Origin: Prosthecobacter sp.
GTDB taxonomy: Bacteria > Verrucomicrobiota > Verrucomicrobiia > Verrucomicrobiales > Verrucomicrobiaceae
Assembly: GCA_021733925.1 (NCBI GenBank)
Contig: JAIPJY010000010.1
Span: 1-64,000 of the forward strand
Length of the DNA stretch: 64,000 nt
Reading direction: 5' to 3'
Position 1 is the stretch's first letter. The number at the start of each line of letters is the position of its first letter. Below are positions 16,421-25,995 of the stretch, one piece after another. Both the position numbers and the translations under genes were made by a program. The notes under the pieces were generated by a model. The model saw only the letters and a program-made list of their open reading frames with translations. It had not been told where the DNA came from and did not search any database.

Positions 16421-17200
16421 ATGTCACTCCGCACTTCCATCACCTGCACCACGTTCTCGCTGCTTCTCGCAGTGGGTGTGTCAGGTCTGCGTGCGGACGA
16501 CAAGTTCGAAAATCAGGAACTGCATATCTCGCTCCAAGTCGCCGCCGCGAAGATCCAGGCTCAAGATGCTCAGCTTCTTGCCGCCAAGGATAAGAACGAC
16601 GCGCTGGCTCAGAGCGCCGCTGCCGCCAATGCCGAAACCAACGAGCTTAAAGACCGCTACGAAAAGCTGCGCGGTTTGCTCGAAGGTCTTGGTGTCGGGG
16701 CACTCGAAAACTCCAAGGATCAAACCCAGGAGCGTCTGCTCGCTGCTCTCAGCGATCTGCGCATCATGAAAGAGCAGCGCGACGAACTCGCCAACGCTCT
16801 GATTGAACTGGCCGAATCGGGCATGGGCCTGATGAAAACCTCCCAGAATGCGGACCCTGCCGCCGCTGACCGTCTGAACAAGGCTATCACCACTGCCGAT
16901 GCCGCGCTTGTCAAAGCAGGTGGTGGTCAAAATGGCCAGGCCCTTGGTGACCTGCAAAATGCCCGCGTTGTCAGCCTCAAGAGTGAACTCGGCATCGCCG
17001 TTCTCTCCATCGGTTCCAAAGACGGGGTGAAGCCAGGAATGCCCTTTGAAATTTACCGCGAAGACAAGCCCATCGCGAAAGTCCTTGTCACTGAAGTCCG
17101 CAACTCTGTTTGTGGTGCCGTAGTCCAGGAACTGGCCACTGCCAATGATCCCGTCCGCGTCGGTGACCGGGGTCGTGTCGATCTCAACAAATCTCTCTAA
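16421..17200 (+). CDS. Secreted coiled-coil protein encoded inside the S10 operon
   Basis: This is a 259-residue protein of unknown function lying between rpsS and rplV, with gaps of 21 and 26 bases, so it must be co-transcribed with them. It starts with a signal peptide (MSLRTSITCTTFSLLLAVGVS, likely cut at LRA-DD), so it should be in the periplasm or envelope rather than on the ribosome. Residues ~30-145 are an Ala/Glu/Gln/Lys-rich predicted coiled coil. The last ~90 residues form a beta-type domain (SELGIAVLSIGSKDGVKPGM, FEIYREDKPIAKVLVTEV, VRVGDRGRVDL). This resembles the C-terminal beta domains of envelope proteins such as FlgT/MreC-like folds, an inference from pattern only. Codon use and GC look like those of its neighbours, so it is not an obvious recent insertion. 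Confidence 0.9.
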   Translation: MSLRTSITCTTFSLLLAVGVSGLRADDKFENQELHISLQVAAAKIQAQDAQLLAAKDKNDALAQSAAAANAETNELKDRYEKLRGLLEGLGVGALENSKDQTQERLLAALSDLRIMKEQRDELANALIELAESGMGLMKTSQNADPAAADRLNKAITTADAALVKAGGGQNGQALGDLQNARVVSLKSELGIAVLSIGSKDGVKPGMPFEIYREDKPIAKVLVTEVRNSVCGAVVQELATANDPVRVGDRGRVDLNKSL

Positions 17201-17226
17201 CGAAGTCAAGAACCCCCCCTCGCTTT

Positions 17227-17664
17227 ATGTCCGTCCGTTCCGTCCTCAAATACGCCAGGATCTCCTCGCAGAAAGCCCGTCAGGTCACACGTGCCATCAC
17301 CGGCATGCCCGTCTCCCAGGCGCTGAGCGTTCTCGACTTCACTCCAAAGAAAGCCGCCTTCCTCGTGGGCAAGACTCTCCGCTCCGCCATCGCGAATGCT
17401 GAGAACAACCACGAGCAGGATGCCTCTGAATTCATCGTTCAGTCCGCCATCGCCACTCCCGGCCCGGTCCTGAGCCGCATCATGCCACGCGCCCGTGGTT
17501 CAGCCGCTCCGATCAAGAAGCGCATGACTCACATCACCGTCATCATCGGCGCACCAAAGGCTGAAGAAGCCAAGGCTGAAGGTGAGAAGAAAGCTCCGAA
17601 GTCCGCACGCCGGAACGCTCCTGCTCTCAAAAAGGCTGCCAAAGCCAAGAAAGCTTCTGAATAA
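17227..17664 (+). CDS. rplV: 50S ribosomal protein L22 (uL22)
   Basis: L22 has a beta-hairpin that reaches into the exit tunnel. The 145-residue protein has YARISSQKARQVTRAITGM, ALSVLDFTPKKAA, SAIANAENNHEQD and the hairpin RIMPRARGSAAPIKKRMTHI. After the ~110-residue family core comes a Lys/Ala/Glu-rich C-terminal tail of about 35 residues. The bases before the ATG are C/T-rich with no Shine-Dalgarno. Confidence 0.98.
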   Translation: MSVRSVLKYARISSQKARQVTRAITGMPVSQALSVLDFTPKKAAFLVGKTLRSAIANAENNHEQDASEFIVQSAIATPGPVLSRIMPRARGSAAPIKKRMTHITVIIGAPKAEEAKAEGEKKAPKSARRNAPALKKAAKAKKASE

Positions 17665-17697
17665 CCGCAACGCCCCCCAACCGCACCTCTTCACTTT

Positions 17698-18492
17698 ATG
17701 GGACAGAAAGTAAATCCGATCGGCTTCCGCCTCGCAGTCACCAAAGACTGGCGCTCCAAGTGGTACGCACCTGAAAAAGAATACGCAGATTCGCTTCACA
17801 GCGATCTCGCCATCCGTGGCTACCTCAAGGAAAAACTCATGCAGGCGGCGATCTCGAAAATCGTGATCGAGCGCGCATGGAACCAGGTCCGCGTGACCCT
17901 TCACACCGCCCGCCCGGGTCTCGTCATTGGCCGTAAAGGTCAGGAAATCGACGTGATGAGCCAGAAGGTCTCCGAAATGTGCGGTGGCAAGCAGGTCAAG
18001 ATCGACATCTTCGAAATCAAGCAGCCAGAACTCGACGCCCAGCTCGTCGCTGAAGCCGTCGCCGTTCAGCTTGAGCGCCGTATTTCCTTCCGCCGCGCCA
18101 TGAAGCGCTCCGTGCAGACCGCCATGGACATGGGTGCTGATGGCATTCGTCTCCGCTGCGCCGGCCGTCTCGGTGGTGCTGACATCGCCCGTGCTGAGTG
18201 GTATCGCCAGGGCAAGGTGCCTCTTCAGACCCTGCGTATCCCGATTGATTATGGTTTCGCAGAAGCTCGCACCGTTTATGGCATCATCGGCGTCAAGTGC
18301 TGGATGAACCGCGGCAATGCCCCTGAAGGTGTTTCCCGTCCTTCCGGTGACCGCCGCCCACGCAGAGACGACCGTGGAGATCGCCGCCCTGGCGCTCCTG
18401 GTCCTCGCGGTGGTGAACGTCCTCGCGGACCTCAAGGTGGTGGTGGCTACGGTGCCCCAGCTCCGGCCCCAGCCCCTGCAGCCCAGGCATAA
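17698..18492 (+). CDS. rpsC: 30S ribosomal protein S3 (uS3)
   Basis: S3 forms part of the mRNA entry channel and helicase. The 264-residue protein begins MGQKVNPIGFRLAVTKDW, contains the KH-domain motif VIGRKGQEID and the C-terminal domain (RRAMKRSVQTAMDMGADGIR, GRLGGADIARAEW, GIIGVKCWMNRG). It ends with ~45 residues rich in Arg, Gly, Pro and Ala (RRPRRDDRGDRRPG and on), an extension beyond the usual length. No Shine-Dalgarno is seen (CCTCTTCACTTT before the ATG). Confidence 0.99.
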   Translation: MGQKVNPIGFRLAVTKDWRSKWYAPEKEYADSLHSDLAIRGYLKEKLMQAAISKIVIERAWNQVRVTLHTARPGLVIGRKGQEIDVMSQKVSEMCGGKQVKIDIFEIKQPELDAQLVAEAVAVQLERRISFRRAMKRSVQTAMDMGADGIRLRCAGRLGGADIARAEWYRQGKVPLQTLRIPIDYGFAEARTVYGIIGVKCWMNRGNAPEGVSRPSGDRRPRRDDRGDRRPGAPGPRGGERPRGPQGGGGYGAPAPAPAPAAQA

Positions 18493-18538
18493 ACTGCCCC
18501 ATTTTCTGAACTAAACCCTTCCTACCGGACCTAGACGT

Positions 18539-18961
18539 ATGGCCCTTCTTCCAAGCAGAGTAAAATATCGCAAATCGCAGCGCGGCAACCGTGGTGGCAA
18601 CGCCACCAGCGGCAACAAGCTGGACTTTGGTGACTTCGGTCTCCAGACCCTTGAGCGTGGCTGGATCAAAAACATCCACATTGAAGCCTGCCGCGTGGCC
18701 ATCACCCGCTTTCTGAAGCGTAAAGGCAAAGTTTTCTGCCGCATTTTCCCGCACAAGCCTGTCACCCAGCGTCCACCGGAAGTCCGAATGGGTAAGGGTA
18801 AAGGCGCTCCAGAATTCTGGGTCGCTGTCGTGCTTCCAGGGCACATGCTGTTTGAAATTTCCGGCGTGAACGAAGCAACCGCTCGTGAAGCCTGCCGTCT
18901 CGCCAACACGAAGCTGGGCCTGCGCTGCCGCTTCGTCAGCCGCGAAAGCCTGCACAAATAA
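18539..18961 (+). CDS. rplP: 50S ribosomal protein L16 (uL16)
   Basis: L16 helps position A-site tRNA in the 50S subunit. The 140-residue protein shows LLPSRVKYRKSQRG, ERGWIKNIHIEACRVAITR, then KPVTQRPPEVRMGKGKGAPE, with the Arg that is hydroxylated in some bacteria located in this region, and FEISGVNEATAREACRLA. Length and motifs are normal. It lies 46 bases after rpsC and 24 before rpmC. Confidence 0.99.
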   Translation: MALLPSRVKYRKSQRGNRGGNATSGNKLDFGDFGLQTLERGWIKNIHIEACRVAITRFLKRKGKVFCRIFPHKPVTQRPPEVRMGKGKGAPEFWVAVVLPGHMLFEISGVNEATAREACRLANTKLGLRCRFVSRESLHK

Positions 18962-18985
18962 ATAACGCGAACCGCGAACTGAATT

Positions 18986-19204
18986 ATGAAGATCAAAGAA
19001 CTCCGTGAATCGACTGTGGAAGAACTCTCCGCACGCCGTCGCGAACTGAAGCAGGAAGCGCTGAATCTGCGTGTGCAGCAGAGCGCAGGTGGCGGTCAGC
19101 TCGAAAATCCAGCCCGTCTGACCCACATCCGCCGCGAGATCGCCCGGATCGAAACCATCATCACCGAGCGCACCCGCGCGGCGGCCGCCAAGAAGGCCGC
19201 CTGA
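18986..19204 (+). CDS. rpmC: 50S ribosomal protein L29 (uL29)
   Basis: L29 is a small two-helix protein at the tunnel exit beside L23. The 72-residue sequence (MKIKELRESTVEELSARRRE, QEALNLRVQQSAGG, LTHIRREIARIETIITER) fits the family, with an Ala-rich C-terminal end. It is the short gene always found between rplP and rpsQ. Confidence 0.96.
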   Translation: MKIKELRESTVEELSARRRELKQEALNLRVQQSAGGGQLENPARLTHIRREIARIETIITERTRAAAAKKAA

Positions 19205-19239
19205 TCCGGTTATCAACCCACTGAAGCATTTCCAATATC

Positions 19240-19524
19240 ATGAGCGAGACCACCGCAGAAGCCCCTGCAGCCACCGAAAAACCAGCCGTGCGCAAGACGC
19301 GTGTCGGCGTCGTGGTGTCCGATAAAATGACGAAGACCATCGTCGTCAAAGTCGAACGCCGCGTTCCGCATCCAATCTTCAAGAAGATCGTGCGCAAAAC
19401 CTCCAAGTTCTATGCCCACGACGAAAACAGCGTGGCCAAAGAAGGTGACAAGGTGCTCATCGCCGAAACCCGCCCGCTTTCCAAGCTGAAGCGCTGGGAG
19501 CTGATCGAAGTGCAGAAGCACTAG
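19240..19524 (+). CDS. rpsQ: 30S ribosomal protein S17 (uS17)
   Basis: S17 is an early-binding 30S body protein with an OB fold. The 94-residue sequence has [38 protein letters not shown] and [18 protein letters not shown], all typical. An Ala/Glu/Pro-rich stretch of ~20 residues precedes the core. Confidence 0.98.
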   Translation: MSETTAEAPAATEKPAVRKTRVGVVVSDKMTKTIVVKVERRVPHPIFKKIVRKTSKFYAHDENSVAKEGDKVLIAETRPLSKLKRWELIEVQKH

Positions 19525-19567
19525 TCGTATTTTTTGAACCCCCTAACCTGACCAGGAGAAACAGTTT

Positions 19568-19936
19568 ATGTTGCAAATGGAGTCCTCAATCCCGGTGGCT
19601 GACAACACCGGTGCCCGACTGGCCACGATGATCGGCGTGCTCGGCAAGAAAAACACCCGCTTCGCCTACGTTGGCGACATCATCACCGCCCACGTGCGTG
19701 AGTCGACCCCGACTGCTGCCGTGAAAAAGGGTGAAGTCGTCCGTGCTGTGATCGTGCGCACCTCGCATCCGATCCGCCGCGTTGACGGTTCGATCCTTCG
19801 CTTTGACCGCAATGCGATGGTCATCATCGACAAGGACAACAACCCGCGTGGCACCCGCATCTTTGGCCCAGTGGCCCGTGAGCTGCGCGACAAGAATTTC
19901 ATGAAGATCGTTTCCCTCGCACCCGAAGTGCTGTAA
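19568..19936 (+). CDS. rplN: 50S ribosomal protein L14 (uL14)
   Basis: L14 lies at the subunit interface and binds the silencing factor RsfS. The 122-residue protein ([56 protein letters not shown]) is a full match. AGGAGA (19554-19559) lies 8 bases before the ATG, giving this gene one of the operon's few good Shine-Dalgarno sites. It may start a subcluster that is separately translated. Confidence 0.99.
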   Translation: MLQMESSIPVADNTGARLATMIGVLGKKNTRFAYVGDIITAHVRESTPTAAVKKGEVVRAVIVRTSHPIRRVDGSILRFDRNAMVIIDKDNNPRGTRIFGPVARELRDKNFMKIVSLAPEVL

Positions 19937-19941
19937 TTCCA

Positions 19942-20226
19942 ATGAGCCGTACCAAGACCCACGTTAAAAAAGGCGACAATGTCGTCGTCATTTCCGGAGC
20001 CGCCAAAGGCGCCCAGGGCGTTGTCCTGGCAGTGCAGACTGGCAAAAACCGGGTGCTCGTCGAAGGAGTGCGCATGATCAAGAAAGCGATCAAGCCCACC
20101 CAGCAAAATCAAGCCGGTGGTTTCCAAGAGCAAGAAGCCCCGATCCACATCTCCAATGTCAAGCGCGTTGATGCGCCTGTGAAAGAGAAGAAAAAGAAAG
20201 TTGCGAAGAAGAAAGCCAAGGCTTAA
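19942..20226 (+). CDS. rplX: 50S ribosomal protein L24 (uL24)
   Basis: L24 initiates 50S assembly. The 94-residue protein carries the KOW motif ([20 protein letters not shown]), then [20 protein letters not shown] and [13 protein letters not shown], with a Lys-rich C-terminus. It begins 5 bases after the rplN stop codon. Confidence 0.98.
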   Translation: MSRTKTHVKKGDNVVVISGAAKGAQGVVLAVQTGKNRVLVEGVRMIKKAIKPTQQNQAGGFQEQEAPIHISNVKRVDAPVKEKKKKVAKKKAKA

Positions 20227-20315
20227 ATCGACGCCCCCCATTTGCCTCCCCCCTCGTCATCGTCGCTCCGCACGGTGCGATCATCGAGGGAAAGGCGGCA
20301 CAGCCAAACTGAATC

Positions 20316-20903
20316 ATGGAACATATCCTACAGACCCTCTATAAAGAAAAACGTACTGAGCTGAAAACCACGCTCGGTCTCGCCAACATCCATCAGGTCC
20401 CTCAGCTCAAAAAAATCGTCGTGAACTGCGCCATCGGCAGTCAGGCAGAGCGTAAGCAGGCGATCGAAGACGCCGTGAATGAAGTCACTCTCATCACCGG
20501 CCAGAAGCCAGTCATCACCAAGAGCAAGAAGGCCATCGCCAACTTCAAACTGCGTGAAGGTGAAAACGTCGGCGTCAAGGTCACCCTCCGTGGTGAGAAG
20601 ATGTATGACTTCATGATGCGTCTCGTGCGCACCGCCATCCCTCGTATTCGTGACTTCCGTGGTGTCGCCCCCCGTGCCTTTGACGGTCGTGGCAACTACA
20701 CCCTCGGCGTTGCCGAACAGTCGATCTTCCCTGAAATCGAGCTCGACAAGATCAAGCGTCAGCTTGGTTTTGACATCACCTTCGTCACCAGCACGAACAA
20801 TGATGACCATGCGCGTGAAATGCTGCGCACTCTGGGCATGCCATTCCGCACCCGCGTCGCCCAGCCGAAAAAGGAAGATGGCACTGAAGCCGCCGCCGCA
20901 TAA
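20316..20903 (+). CDS. rplE: 50S ribosomal protein L5 (uL5)
   Basis: L5 binds 5S rRNA and the P-site tRNA elbow. The 195-residue protein contains VPQLKKIVVNCAIG, GQKPVITKSKKAIANFKLRE, YDFMMRLVRTAIPRIRDFRG and the switch region NYTLGVAEQSIFPEI. In most bacteria rpsN (S14) follows, but here rpsH is next. The 89-base gap before it contains a GC-rich hairpin-prone segment and no gene. Confidence 0.99.
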   Translation: MEHILQTLYKEKRTELKTTLGLANIHQVPQLKKIVVNCAIGSQAERKQAIEDAVNEVTLITGQKPVITKSKKAIANFKLREGENVGVKVTLRGEKMYDFMMRLVRTAIPRIRDFRGVAPRAFDGRGNYTLGVAEQSIFPEIELDKIKRQLGFDITFVTSTNNDDHAREMLRTLGMPFRTRVAQPKKEDGTEAAAA

Positions 20904-20930
20904 CCCCAACACCCGGACACCCTCAGCGTC

Positions 20931-21320
20931 ATGACCGACCCGATCGCAGATTTTCTTACCCGCATCCGCAACGCCTGCTCAGCACAGCAGGAGCAGGTGC
21001 TCATTCCCTTCTCCAAGATTAAGGCCGAACTCTCCCGCATTCTGCAGGAAGAAGGCTACATCTGGGGCTACGAAGTGGACACCAACGCCACTCATCCCCG
21101 CCTGAAGCTCAAGCTCAAGTATCAGGACAAGATCCCGGTCATTCGCAAGATTGACCGCATCAGCAAGCCCGGTCTGCGCAAGTATGTCGGCAGCACCGAG
21201 ATTCCTCGTGTCCTCGGCGGCCTGGGCATCTCCATCCTTTCCACCCCAAGCGGCCTCATGACTGGTGCCAAGGCCCGCAAGGCCAAAGTGGGCGGCGAAA
21301 TCCTCGCCACAGTCTGGTAA
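20931..21320 (+). CDS. rpsH: 30S ribosomal protein S8 (uS8)
   Basis: S8 binds the central domain of 16S rRNA and in E. coli represses the spc operon. The 129-residue protein shows MTDPIADFLTRIRNA, FSKIKAELSRILQEEGYI, RKIDRISKPGLRKYV and ILSTPSGLMTGAKARKAKVG. It follows rplE directly (27 bases), without rpsN between them. Confidence 0.99.
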   Translation: MTDPIADFLTRIRNACSAQQEQVLIPFSKIKAELSRILQEEGYIWGYEVDTNATHPRLKLKLKYQDKIPVIRKIDRISKPGLRKYVGSTEIPRVLGGLGISILSTPSGLMTGAKARKAKVGGEILATVW

Positions 21321-21341
21321 CCCCCAACCGTCACAACCATT

Positions 21342-21881
21342 ATGTCACGCGTAGGCAAACAAATCATTTCCATTCCAGACAAGGTCACCATCAAGGTTGG
21401 TGACGACCGCTCAGTGCAGGTCAAAGGCCCGAAAGGCGAACTCGGCTGGACTCTTCCGCTCGGTGTCAAAGTCAACTCGGACGCCAAGACCATCAACGTC
21501 ACCCGCGATTCTGACGAACGCAAACTGCGTGCCCTGCATGGCACCACGCAGCGTCTGATCTCGAACATGCTCATCGGCGTCAGCCAGGGCTACACCCGCA
21601 ACCTTGAGATCCACGGCGTCGGTTTCCGTGCTGCGGTCAAAGGTACTCACATCGACCTTCAGCTTGGTCAGTCCCATGATCGCCTGCACCCCATTCCAGC
21701 GGGCGTGAAGGTGACTGTGACGGAAAACACCAAGATCGCCATCGAAGGCATCGACAAACAGGTTGTCGGCCAGCTTGCTGCTGACATTCGTGCTTACTAC
21801 CCGCCGGAGCCTTACAAGGCCAAGGGCGTGCGCTATGTGGGCGAACAAATCCGCCGTAAAGCCGGCAAATCCGTCAAATAA
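21342..21881 (+). CDS. rplF: 50S ribosomal protein L6 (uL6)
   Basis: L6 lies near the factor-binding site of the 50S subunit. The 179-residue protein has the two related halves of the family: SRVGKQIISIPDKVTI, VKGPKGELGWTLP, then YTRNLEIHGVGFRA, and the signature PPEPYKAKGVRYVGEQIRRK at the C-terminus. There is no Shine-Dalgarno (CCGTCACAACCATT before the ATG). Confidence 0.99.
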   Translation: MSRVGKQIISIPDKVTIKVGDDRSVQVKGPKGELGWTLPLGVKVNSDAKTINVTRDSDERKLRALHGTTQRLISNMLIGVSQGYTRNLEIHGVGFRAAVKGTHIDLQLGQSHDRLHPIPAGVKVTVTENTKIAIEGIDKQVVGQLAADIRAYYPPEPYKAKGVRYVGEQIRRKAGKSVK

Positions 21882-21899
21882 TTTCCGGAGATACTCATC

Positions 21900-22256
21900 A
21901 TGGCTCTTACCAATCGCAAAGACATCCGCGCTCGCATTCACAAGCGCATCCGCCGCAAACTCAGCGGTACCGCCGAGCGTCCCCGCCTCGCAGTTTACTT
22001 CTCCAACACGAACGTTTACGCCCAGGTCATCGACGACGCGGCCGGCAAGACGATCGTTTCGGCTTCCACCAAGGAAAAAGGCTACGGCGCTGGCAAGGCC
22101 AACGTCGAGAACGCCACGAAAATTGGCTCCCTCCTCGCGGAGCGTGCCATGGCAAAAAACATCACCGAAGTGGTCTTTGACCGTGCCGGTTTCATTTATC
22201 ATGGCAAGGTGAAAGCCCTTGCAGATGCCGCCCGTGAAAAGGGTCTGAAATTCTAA
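21900..22256 (+). CDS. rplR: 50S ribosomal protein L18 (uL18)
   Basis: L18 binds 5S rRNA together with L5. The 118-residue protein has [55 protein letters not shown] and the C-terminal [24 protein letters not shown] lies about 10 bases before its ATG. Confidence 0.99.
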   Translation: MALTNRKDIRARIHKRIRRKLSGTAERPRLAVYFSNTNVYAQVIDDAAGKTIVSASTKEKGYGAGKANVENATKIGSLLAERAMAKNITEVVFDRAGFIYHGKVKALADAAREKGLKF

Positions 22257-22275
22257 AACCGCCTCACGCAAATTT

Positions 22276-22878
22276 ATGGCCGAAGAAACAGTAGTTATCG
22301 ATCCCCCAGCCGCCGCACCAGCGGAGGCTCCAGCACCTGCAGCTCCGACACCCTCCTACGGTGGATTCCGTGGTCGTGATGATCGTGGACCGCGTGAGGT
22401 GGATGGTGTCGAAAAAGTCGTTCACATCAACCGATGCGCCAAGGTGGTCAAAGGTGGTCGTCGCTTCAGCTTCAGCGCACTCGTCGTTTCCGGCGATGCC
22501 AAGGGCAAAGTGGGCTGCGGTTTTGGCAAGGCGAACGAAGTCTCCGACGCCATCAAGAAGGCGACCGAAGCTTCCCGCAAGAACATGTTCTCCATCTGCC
22601 TCAAGGACAGCACCATCCCTCATGAAGTGATGGGCTCCCATGGTGGCGGACACATCCTCCTCAAGCCTGCCACGGCAGGTACCGGCATCATTGCTGGTGG
22701 CGGCGCCCGCGCCGTGCTTGAAGCCGCAGGCGTCAAAGACGTGATCGGCAAATCCCTTGGTTCCAGCAACCACGCCAACGTGGTTCGCGCCACGCTTGCT
22801 GCGCTTACCGCTCTGCGCCCTGCCGATGAAATCCTCCGCGCTCGCGGCAAGGAAATCAAAGAGCGCAAAGCCCTCTGA
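22276..22878 (+). CDS. rpsE: 30S ribosomal protein S5 (uS5)
   Basis: S5 helps form the mRNA entry channel and affects fidelity. The 200-residue protein has the family core from about residue 43 ([60 protein letters not shown]). A ~40-residue Ala/Pro-rich then Gly/Arg/Asp-rich N-terminal extension precedes it. rpmD (L30), which often follows, is not present: rplO starts after 28 bases. Confidence 0.99.
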   Translation: MAEETVVIDPPAAAPAEAPAPAAPTPSYGGFRGRDDRGPREVDGVEKVVHINRCAKVVKGGRRFSFSALVVSGDAKGKVGCGFGKANEVSDAIKKATEASRKNMFSICLKDSTIPHEVMGSHGGGHILLKPATAGTGIIAGGGARAVLEAAGVKDVIGKSLGSSNHANVVRATLAALTALRPADEILRARGKEIKERKAL

Positions 22879-22906
22879 TTGAATCCCTTTTTCCTTTTCT
22901 AATTCC

Positions 22907-23350
22907 ATGCAACTCCAAGACGTCAAACCCCGCCCCGGTGCCAAGAAGCGCCGCAAGCGCATCGGCTGTGGCGAAAGCTCCGGTCACGGTAAAACCTCCG
23001 GTAAAGGCAACAAAGGTCAGATGGCCCGCGCTGGTCGTGGCATCCGCCCCGGCTTTGAAGGTGGTCAGATGCCAATGCATCGCCGTCTGCCAAAGAAGGG
23101 CTTTAACAACAAGCAGTTCAAGGACGTCTTCGAAGTCGTGAACGTTGGTGAACTCAACGAGGCTTTCAAAGATGGCTCTGTCATCAATGAAGCTGCACTG
23201 CGTGAATCAGGTCTGGTGAGCCGCAACTGCGACTACATCAAGATTCTTGGCACTGGCGAACTTGCGCTCAAGCTCACCATCGAAGGCGCGAAAGTCAGCG
23301 CCACGGCCCGTGAAAAGATTGAGAAAGCCGGCGGTTCCATCGCTGCCTGA
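22907..23350 (+). CDS. rplO: 50S ribosomal protein L15 (uL15)
   Basis: L15 is a late 50S assembly protein. The 147-residue protein begins MQLQDVKPRPGAKKRRKRIG and has GHGKTSGKGNKGQMARAG, then GFEGGQMPMHRRLPKKGF, and the C-terminal domain ending EKAGGSIAA. The leader is a C/T-rich tract (CTTTTTCCTTTTCTAATTCC-like) with no Shine-Dalgarno. Confidence 0.99.
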   Translation: MQLQDVKPRPGAKKRRKRIGCGESSGHGKTSGKGNKGQMARAGRGIRPGFEGGQMPMHRRLPKKGFNNKQFKDVFEVVNVGELNEAFKDGSVINEAALRESGLVSRNCDYIKILGTGELALKLTIEGAKVSATAREKIEKAGGSIAA

Positions 23351-23376
23351 TTTTTTCTGACCCAACCAACCTCTTT

Positions 23377-23424
23377 GATGGGCCGGTCTCCGCGCAGCGA
23401 ATGCTGTCAGGAAGCAGGCCCATC
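23377..23424 (+). repeat. Long-range hairpin in the rplO-secY gap
   Basis: GATGGGCC (23377-23384) is the exact complement of GGCCCATC (23417-23424), with 32 bases between. The 95-base rplO-secY gap is among the longest within the operon. The structure might be a processing or regulatory RNA element ahead of secY, but there is no T-run to make it a terminator. Confidence 0.35.
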
Positions 23425-23445
23425 TTCGCTTAGAGCCTCTCTCTC

Positions 23446-24944
<1,499 letters not shown>

Positions 24945-24948
<4 letters not shown>

Positions 24949-25799
24949 GCCTCATCCAGCGCGTCATGGCTTTTGTAAAATCGGGGAGCATTCCCATCCG
25001 CCACGGCGCGCAGCAGCAGGGTATCCGCAGGGCTTGTCAGGTCGCACGTGATGTGCTGATCAAAACCGCCTCGCAGGTGCACGCTGGGGTGACGACCGCT
25101 GAAGTTGACCGCTATGCCGCCGCTGAAATGAAAGCGTGTGGCGCCATCAGCGCCTTCCTTGGTTATGGTCGAGCCAAGTTCCCGGGCTACATCTGCATTT
25201 CCATCAATGAAGAGGTCGTCCATGGCATCGGTGGTCCACGTGTCATTCAGGACGGAGACGTCGTCAAAATTGACGTTGGCGTGCATTACGACGGCTGGGT
25301 GGGCGACAATGCTCTGACGGTTCCTGTTGGCAATGTGGCCAAGGAAACGCTGCACCTTCTCGCCGCCACGGAAGAATCACTTCTCAATGCCGTCAAATAC
25401 GCTCGTGACGGCTGGATGCTTGGCGATCTGTGCCACAGCGTCGAGCATCACGTCACGCAGTATGGTTACAGCGTCGTGCGTGAGTTCGTTGGACATGGCG
25501 TCGGCAGAAAGCTCCATGAAGAGCCGCAGGTGCCGAACTACGGAAAGAAAGGCGAACGCCCGCGTCTCAAAGCAGGCATGACCCTGGCCGTCGAACCCAT
25601 GATCAACATGGGAACAGGGAAAACACGCATCCTTGATGACAAATGGACCGTGGTCACCTTGGATCGCAAACCTTCTGCGCACTTCGAGCATGTGGTTCTC
25701 GTCACGGCTGACGAACCTGAAATCCTGACCGCCCGTGACCGTATGTTTCCCAAGGGAACAGCGGATCTTACGCCTAGACCGGTTTCAGAGCTGGGCTGA
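24945..25799 (+). CDS. map: Methionine aminopeptidase, type I
   Basis: The enzyme removes the N-terminal Met from new proteins. The 284-residue protein has the five metal ligands in their usual motifs: KIDVGVHYDGWVGDNALT (two Asp), the His of VGHGVGRKLHEEPQVPNY, EPMINMG (Glu) and the final FEHVVLV (Glu). HGIGGPRVIQDGDV and SINEEVVHG are also typical. The GTG at 24945 overlaps the secY stop, suggesting coupling; ATG at 24966 is an alternative giving a start MAFVKSGSIP. It closes the superoperon: adk, infA, rpmJ, rpsM, rpsK and rpoA do not follow. Confidence 0.97.
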
Positions 25800-25995
25800 T
25801 GCCTGCCTCGCGGCAGCCGCTACATTTCTTGGGTTTGGAGCCTGCTGGGTCTATGAGGTAAGTCTTTTTGAGACTTCGAATTTCCTTTGTTCTGCTGCGC
25901 TGTTACTGGACTGCTTCTAAGCACATGCCAGATTCGTAGTCTTGCGTGCGATTGAACACGGGCTGTGATTCATGCTCGTGATGTGATTTTTTGAC

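Noticed and set aside
25803-25876. Small hairpins after map as an intrinsic terminator
   Set aside because: The stems (5 bp at 25803-25816; 6 bp at 25860-25876) are short and no T-run follows either one, so a terminator cannot be supported.
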